Shown one piece after another: positions 48,001-57,000 of a stretch of DNA of 64,000 nucleotides (position 1 is its first letter; each line of letters starts with the position of its first letter). The notes beneath the pieces were generated by a model. It was not told the DNA's origin. It made no database searches and saw only the letters and a list, made by a program, of their open reading frames with translations. This DNA comes from Platycnemis pennipes (Eukaryota; Arthropoda; Insecta; Odonata; Platycnemididae), in assembly GCA_933228895.1 (NCBI GenBank), contig OW121853.1, positions 74,384,645 to 74,448,644 of the forward strand, given 5' to 3'. The position numbers and the translations under genes are program-made.

Positions 48001-51000
48001 CTTCCTCTTCAAATTTCTACAGTGAATAAGATATTATCATTTAGCTGAAGTTAGCACCTTATTTTATATTGAATTTTATGTTTTCTGAAAAAACCCATGA
48101 GCCCAGAGCAGGACACACAGCTGGCACGAGGCTTAAAGCCTCGTTGATTACACAGAGAAAGAGGACATCTTGGTAGCTCAACTGGTAGAGCACCTGGCAG
48201 GAAATCAGGGGGTCCAGGTTCGAGTCCCGGTCAAGGCGGATGATTTTTTTCTCTGTGGAACTTCTTGCTATAATTAGTACTAAAGTTAAAACCTTGTAAC
48301 TTCGCAGACGTAATAATAAAGATATGATTCACCTGGCGTTAAAATTTTGCTTTAGCCAAATGCTTTGCTTGGGCTCCGTGGTGCTAAAAAAATGGGCCCC
48401 TTTTTACTCCTACGTATGTAAGAGGTCCAAATTTGTTTTTAAAAATTATTCTAACTACGTATTCAGTCAACAACAAAATTACTTAATTAATATGTTAATA
48501 ATTTGAAAATCCGATTAATGGTTTCGGAGTTATTTAGGTTTAAACTTGAGTCTACAAGATTTTGGCGCAGACAGTAATAACTTGAATGCAATTACATAAA
48601 ATTTAAAAAAGTTATTATTGCATTTAGTATTGCACTTAAACCACACGTAAAGAACATGCGAATAGCAAAACATACTTACATCAGATACATACTATGGAAA
48701 GCAGTAGATTTTGAAAAAATAAACTGATATGAGTGAACAGAAATTATCACCATGCTTTAGGAAGGGGAATTCTTGATTGGGAACTCTGGACAAGAGGAGA
48801 GGCCAAATGAATTTACGTAGTAGATTCAAACTATTTCATCATACAGCACACATTAACAACTTAGTTTGCACATGAAGCACGCATTTTTAACAAAAACAAA
48901 TATTGCTTGTACTGCTTATACTGATATCCCCATCGCTTAAATGCATCTGGGAAGTAAATGACATGAAACTGAGTCAAGAGGCAGAAAACGGACCATATCT
49001 ATCAACAGAGGCATTGGATAGGAGTTAATGTAGCAATTGAATAGTAAACATGTAGGGATATGATTAGTTTGAACTCTAATATGGAGTGTGGCATTTACCA
49101 GCTCTAAAACTTGACCACTGAAGGACATTCATGGACTGGACTGGAAGGATTCGTGAACCACTGAAGCTTAATTCGTGGACATGTGAGGGGAGTTAAACAT
49201 GGAAAGGGAGTGAAAGGAACTTAAGATTTGAAAGATATAATACTCTTGAAGGCTGTGATAGAAGGGAGCATAATGGACATAAGGAGGAAGAAAAGGACTG
49301 TGATTTTACAGGATTTGGGAATGAATTACAATTATGAAACACCAATTACTTATTACTTAGATACAGTTATATAATAAAATATTCCTTACTTTCATGAACT
49401 GTTAGTGAAATTAAAAGGGATTTTACAAATTTTCTAATTACCAGAATGGGTGGTACAGTAAGAAATGTAAGAGGTGGAGTCTGTTTAAGCCGGATACCTG
49501 TCAAAGCCAGGAATACCAAAATCTGATTGCAATGACATCTCATTATTCTCAAGAGAGTCCCTAAATTAGTTGCAACGTGTGAGACTCGAATGGAGAGTGT
49601 TATGCTGTACATTTCGCGCATGAACATGTAAAATTTCAAACTCTGAGAGGCAGGAAAAAATTGTAAACATACTTAATTTTTGTTGCATTGAGTTCATACT
49701 TGCATGCCAATCACATACTAATTGCGGTCAGAAACTCCTTTTTTTATAAGTGGATAGTAACTAGAGTGGTAAAAAGGATTAACAAAAAGCACCCCAGGGC
49801 CACATGTTCTCTCTTCACCAAGACGTCTCTTTTTCCCCACTGGATTTCGAGATAAAATTTTGGTTTTCCAAGGTAAGTACACTGAAGCTTCACCACGAAG
49901 AACTGTGAGTTGCAGCCACTCACTGCGGTGACTCAATCGTTACTGAACTAAAGTCTATTGCTGGGTGGCAATCCTTGTGAGTCTTCTGTCATCACTGCCA
50001 CAATGAAATAATGTGCCCACTGATCTACTTCTGTTTAAAAACAATTTCTGTTCCATTTGTCTGCGCGATAATGCGAGGAAGGATTTTCCAGCTGCATGCA
50101 GGTTTGCCCACATAGACTAGATTTTGAATGGAATGATTTGATGGTGAAATAGACAAGATCAGCATTATGCAATTTGTTGTATGCAGGCTTCATGGAAACA
50201 TTCACTGTAAGGTATATTTAATGATACTGAAGAAGTATTTGGCACAACACCATGAGTAATTAAAGGATAAACTAAGACATTAAAGTCTTCAGGAAAAGAT
50301 TAATGCTATATAAAGGTCCGTGAGAACAAAATGATGGTTAAAAAAGTAACTTCTCATTTAAAATGTGAAAAGACAAATTTAAAACATACTTTAAATGAAG
50401 AATAAAATCATTGAGAAGTATTACTGAGCCACAAAATTGATTGGCCAGGGTGCAAGGAAGGGAATTGAGGTGAGTTGAACTGCATTGTATTTGAGAAATT
50501 TTCAGCAGCCAGAGCAACAGACTTTCCTATTTCTAGCCCAATCTTACAAGGAAAAAAAATATATGGTAATTACAAGAAATTGATGCTCCAGCATCTTCTT
50601 GCAAGTATGGTGAATGCATGAGAGTATCAGACTCATTGGTAAAAATAAATGTGTTTTATTAAATTATATTTTTAAGAAGAGTATTGCGTAAAAAAGAGGA
50701 GTGATTTAGTAAATGTTTCCATTACTGTAGCTTCATTTATGATGATGTCACTGGCTGTGAGAAAATTATGTTCAACATAGATAACAATGAATTTCAATCT
50801 GTGATTGAAAAGTTTTATGATGAGAACAAGAGTGTTGTGGATGAAGAAAATTTTGTGAACAGTGACGAACACAATTTTACTGTAATTGATGAAAGTGACT
50901 TACAAACTGTGATAGAATCTCAAACTAATGACAATGAGGGAAATTTAGACTATCAACAGAACAGAGAATATTGCTTGGTACTGGAAACACCTGCATCACA

Positions 51001-54000
51001 AGTATTAGGTTATATTAATGTTTTAAAACAGTATGCCGAAATGACAGGGGAAGATTTTAACGAAAAGGTTGTGGAGTTGGGGATTTCTTCCATGTCATCA
51101 TGACCTAACCTGCCTATGAAGATAAAAACATGTGTATGCCAAAAATATCATATGGTCCGTACAAATTCCACCTTGGACAAATTTTACTACATGACAAATT
51201 ATAAATATAAGGCATATTTCCACTAATTACCAAGTTAAAAAAATAAAGAAAAACCATCTCACCTACTTCTCAGATTTCCAAGATTTTCATTCACCCAGAA
51301 GAGTTAAAAGGGGAGATAATCCTGTACATATACAAAGTCAGGTCAAAGGTGTAGCTATAAGCAATGAATGACCACTTGAGGGGAGGTTTCTGGTAGGAAA
51401 TGTCCAAGAGCAAACAGTTAACAGTAATATACTCATTTAAAAATGCTGCCCATATTGTTTAAACATTACCAACTCATTGATAACCCACTTGACTCGAAGT
51501 CAAGGTGCCAAATATGTCTCCAACCATAGGAAAACATTATCTACCAGTATTATACCAATGGAGTGATTACCATCCTCATAAAATCCACTTACCTGAAAGG
51601 GTTTCATGACAAAAGAGCCTTACATCATGTCCACAAAGAGCTCTGGCAGTTCGGACAGACAATGACTCACAATTCTGGGTGCTGCACACAATTCCACAGA
51701 CATTTGTGCATTTGTGACCACAAATACGAATCCTGGAGCATTTTTCTTTGCACATACGTCTCTCGGGAACTTGGCAACATTTCATTTTTACCTTGTGATT
51801 GCAATCGGGTATTTCTTTCACCACAATCTTCTGGCACCCCCCGCATGGCTCCATGCACTTCCTTGGGCAGTCGTGCCCACATTCAAGCTTTTTCTTACAA
51901 GGTTTCCGGCATTCGAAGTTGGATGGATCTGTGGAGCAATCCATATCAAAAAAGTGGTCGCAGTTGGGGAGCTTCCTTTTCACTTTGACCATGCAAATGC
52001 CACAAACCTCATGGCACTTCCTCTGGCATATGTGCTCATCTTTGCAATCAAGATTCTTTCGGCCGCAGGGCCTCAAGCACTTATACTCCAAGTGCTCTGG
52101 GTCAAAGCGGACGTGGCATACCTTGGGGCAAACGTGCCCACATGGAAGTCTACTATCGCAATCAAATGAGCACTTCACATCCTCAACCTTCACGTGGCAC
52201 AGCTTCCGATTGGTGTGCTCGCAATCAGGGAGCTTGGCGCTCACTTCCTCAAGGCACTCGTACTCTTTCGGGTCCAAGTGACAGGGCAACGTGGCTGCGT
52301 GACCACAGGGGAGAGTGCAGTCCACAGGCACCAGGCAATCGCCACAGTCTTGCCAGCAAAACTTCTGGCAACGGTGACCCCGAATGCACATCTCCTTGTT
52401 GCAAATTTCAAGGCATCTGTAGCCTGTGTGGCCTCGCACATGGCACATTTTCTTGCAGATGTGCCCGCAGTTCAGCCTCTCCCTGCACATCCTTGTGCAG
52501 CCACCCTCCGTGATGCAGTTAAAGTCTTCGGCCTTGCTAACCTCTGTCAGCTGATCCGGATGCTTGAGGCATTGCAGTGTTAAGTGGGTCCCGACGGCAT
52601 CCTTTTCCTGCAACACATTTCTTATTTGTGACCATAGGGAACTCTTCTCTGCCAACATGTCCATGTTCCCAATCACATAAAGTCCCTTCTTAGCCCTGGA
52701 CAACGAAACACACGTTCTGTTCTCACTGGCCAAAAATCCAATTTTCCTTTCCTCATTATTTCTGACAAGAGACAGCAGAATTATGTCATTCTCCTCTCCT
52801 TGAAAATTGTCGACCACTGCAATCCTGACATCTTTAGCAATACTATGCTTATCCTTCTCCTAAAAAAACAAAGGTAAAAATTCAAAGAAGATATTCCAGT
52901 AATCATAACAGATAATGATTTCCCGTCATAAAGACCAAGTATTTTGGTTCAATTATTAGATGCATATAGCATTATTCAAGAGAATGGAAACTAAACACTA
53001 AAAACTGACAAAATTATGAGCAGGGGAAGTCAAAAAAAATATTTACTTAGATTTATACACTATAGCCAAGAAGTAGAGCGACATTTCTATGAGAAATGTA
53101 ATGAACACAAAATATCACAAGACGTACACTTTGTGATATATTTTTCTAAATAGGAGACATGACATACAAAAAAATATAGCTATGCTAATTATGGACAATA
53201 AAAGAATAGAACCATGGTTCTGAAGCATAATATAATCTGTGATACCAAAGGATTGAAAATATTTACCTCCTTGAGAAGGAACATTTGCCCTAAATAAGTC
53301 GCCAGGATAGTAATTTGACTGGGTTCATAGCCTTGTAGAATGATGTGCCTGCACAATGCAATGAGGAATGCAGCTTCATGGGGATTCCTTTTACTCAAAT
53401 CATCCATTGCCTAATTCAAAGAGAATAAAGGGAGTGTTAGCAAGTGACAAATGGAAATACATATTTACATTAAAATTTCCAGCAACTTTTGTATTTTAAT
53501 TATATTTTATTTACTACTGGATACTTGTAATTATGTATATGTAGATATTTACTAATCTTGTTTATGCATAATATGTAATGCATGTTTGGTGTGAATTCAC
53601 CCACTGCCACACACCTTTATGTTGGCTTGAAGGGTATTGTGTACATATGGATACAAACCACATGGTTGCCTGAGACCCTTATATCTAAAATGTGTCCACG
53701 AAGTAGTAACACTACATCTCATTTTTGAATGTTTGGTGATCTTCACCCCCTGCCACACACCCTCATGGTGGCTCACAGTGTAGTATGCAGAGGATAATTG
53801 ATAATATAACAATCAGTTTTTTTCACATCACCGGATAATTAATTTTGAACAACTACAAGAAAAAGTAGACGGAAGTCCTTTTCAGTCTCTGCTATGATCA
53901 CTATGTCATTGGAGAAATGCAGTACGTAAATTCATTTCCCATGGATATTAACTCCTGAAGCCCTTCCTTTGGATGGCTTTCTCGATGTAGACATTGAATA

Positions 54001-57000
54001 GTGAGGGAGAAAGCACACAATCTTGTCTCACTCCTTTCTTTATTCTTGCTTCTCTACCGCTGGGCCCTGATTTGATAACAGCCACCTGGTTTTTATACAA
54101 TCTGTGGTTTAAAAACACCAAACTTAAAACGCTCCCTACATTGCACCCAAGTAAATCTAGTTTGCAGCACGGTCCATTACTGAAAAACATCTGCCACTGC
54201 CTGAATTCAAGTTAAGGCCCTTGGGATGAGAAGTATTGCTCTAGCCACTAAACAAACCCAAGGTCTTAGAAGGTAGGCGGAAGGTGAGAAAGAAGAGTTA
54301 AAGAGGTTCAAGGAGAGGATCAAGACCTGGGCCAAAGGTTATTGAAAAAAAATGACATTTGTTATCCATCATGCTATATGTAAGTCACCCATAGCACCTT
54401 GTTTCCCAAGCATCATCCAAATGCCATTAACAAGGGAATACAAATGGAATTTCTTTTTCTACTATTTTTCTATGATAATTCAACACCAAATGCACAACCA
54501 AAGAGATTACACAGTGTACACAAATCTAAAAAAATTGGCAAAGCAATTAGTACATCCAAGTACTTGAAATGAGATAATTTTGTAAATGCTAATATTTTTT
54601 TTATTTTTTTTTTGGTAAATTATATTGTTTTTTTATTTTTACAAAATAATCAAAGTAATTATATTTTCTGGTTACTAGTAGCTAGTTGGAAATGAAATAA
54701 TAATGATGGTGTCTTACCGTTTCTTCAGGATGAGTGTGTGTGATGAAGAACAAATTTTTTCTGATACCTAAAATACTGTCATATGCCAACACAGATGGGT
54801 GATTTTCCAGCACTGGGTACACTGCTGGGAACACCAAGTCAGCGATATCAGGCCTCATGCGGTGCTGAATCCTCAGAGTGTCAAAACGGATACCATTCAT
54901 CAACAATCTCTCAAAAAGAGATATCTCCAAGTTATAATCTTTGGCAAGTTTGTAGACAGCTGGGGATGGGCGTAGCTGTTTGTGGTCACCTGAGCAAGAA
55001 ATATGTCGTTCAAACATGTCCAAATGTCTTAAGTAGGTACTGAAGAGACATAGAGAATGGTGATCTTACCGATTAATATAAGGTGTTCACACTTTGAAGA
55101 TAGACACACAACTACATGAGACTCCATTGCCTCTGCAGCCTCCTCAACAATCACTGGAAAGAAATGGAATTATGGAAGATGCTGGTAAATGTACAAAAAG
55201 CTGATCACACAGAATCTATATCCATCAGACATGGGTCGAATAGCAGACTTCTCGAATTCGAATATCAAATCATGACTCTAATATCTAGAATTTCGAATAC
55301 CTCGAATACTCGATTGCAAATGATACGCTAAATGTCATTCTCCACCTTAATTTTTTGTCTGTTGAAGTAAAGAGCTGCAAGTTAGTTAAATTTAAAAAAT
55401 TAATTCTGGTCTTAAAATGTCAAATATATAATATTTTTCTACCAATTGTGGACTGTTGAATACATTAACTTTTATAAGCGTTACTAGGTGAGCAGAAACT
55501 GTTAATAGACCATGTTCTGTCCAGTATTGAATCAGTATGATTAAGCCAAATTAAAGTCTAATTAGCATAATTATTCTATGTCCCGAATATCAGATTCTCT
55601 TCGCAAAATTATTCAAAGTCTCGAATATCAAATACTTTCTAGTATTCGAGTATTTGCGGGTGGTATTCCCACATCATTAATACTTATACAAATCTGCGTG
55701 CCACCGCAGGGGTGTGTGGCGGGGGTCGTTAGGTCGCCAGCCATTAGTTTAATCGGATAGAGAGCAAGGGACAGAGGATAGGATTCGGGATAGTCTGTAA
55801 TACTAATTTTTTTCCTAATGCATTTAAGTTATGATCACCAACCACAGGGAATATGAATTCTTACATTGATTCGTTCTGCAGTCTGTCTCACTAATTTTGC
55901 CATTTCTATCTGACCTTCTGATATAGTGTGGGGGCAAAAGTACACCTGTTGTGTCATCCTTGAATTCGACTGATTTTAGTTTTTCGAGTGTTGTAAGTCT
56001 GGCAACTAATCTATGAGTTTCCAGAGCTTCCCGTTCAAGATCCTCGAAGAGCTGTGTGACACTTTCTGTACGATCATATGCAATCTTAACAAAACGTGGT
56101 TATTGCCTTTGTATTTTATCGAGTTCGCGAATTAAATCAACACTTGCCAGATCCCAACTGCCAGCTTGGGGTGAGAACTAAAGTGAAATAACATCATTAT
56201 TTAAACTTTTTCATCTGAACGCTTTCCTACTGATGAATCCTAGTTTTTTCAACACAGTGCTGCATATATTTTCTGTGTTTTCGCCACGACAAATCCGAAG
56301 TTAGCATTACTTAGCCTAAGTATTTAGCATCGCTAGCTACGTTCAAATTTACTCTGCCGACTTTATCCAAAATGGTTAATGTGATTTCACAATAAAAAGT
56401 AAATCAATTCATAGAAAACTTTGGAAATGCTGGAAAGTGCATAAAATAGCCCATTCTATTTCCACACATTCATCCATGAAATTTCCATGGACTGTTGTAG
56501 CTTCAAGTTGAACAATTCATTGCTTTGCTTAAAGGGGTCTTTCAGAATGTAGAACTTTATGAATGTCTGGTAACATTCCATTCATTCTCCTGACCTGAGA
56601 AAAATGTAGAAAAACTACAATTATGGGCTATAAAACTAAAACTTGTTTAAAACTTACCAATTTTGGATCCCAGCTTTTGGAGCATTCCCTGATGTCTTGC
56701 AGCTCCAGTTGTCGTCATGCCAACAATATCGCAATCCACTATTGTGTCCAAGTACATTGCTTCCAAAATTTCTGATTTCTGTTTGTTTAATGCTTGGTAT
56801 TCTTGCCTTTTTTCTATCAACTTTCCCTGGTAATGATCCAAAGCTCGAGACAACCAATATCTGTATAACACCCACCTAAGCTCAGGGTGCAAGTCATTCA
56901 AATTTTTCACAGCACTAAGATTTTTAATTAAGTCTTCATCAAGCTCAAAAGGTTCCTCCAGCCTTTCTCTCATGTAGTGAAATCTCCCAATATACATCAT

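Larger units (their letters stand above)
55154..56657. other. ZNFX1 intron 1 with MITE and a coding-like remnant
   Basis: Contains a tcgaata-rich MITE (55226-55675), a tail repeat tgccaccgcaggggtgtgtgg at about 55700, and an open stretch on the minus strand at 56175-55850. Confidence 0.45.

Noticed and set aside
48167..48237. A genuine tRNA gene
   Set aside because: The anticodon loop lacks U33, the variable loop does not fit the GGA anticodon, the acceptor stem has a mismatch, and its tail is shared with other repeats, so I treat it as SINE-derived.
51667..52583. Plus-strand frames of 120-160 codons and the minus-strand frames of 66-71 codons over ZNFX1 exon 5
   Set aside because: They are shadows of the Cys-rich NF-X1 coding exon on the real strand and frame.
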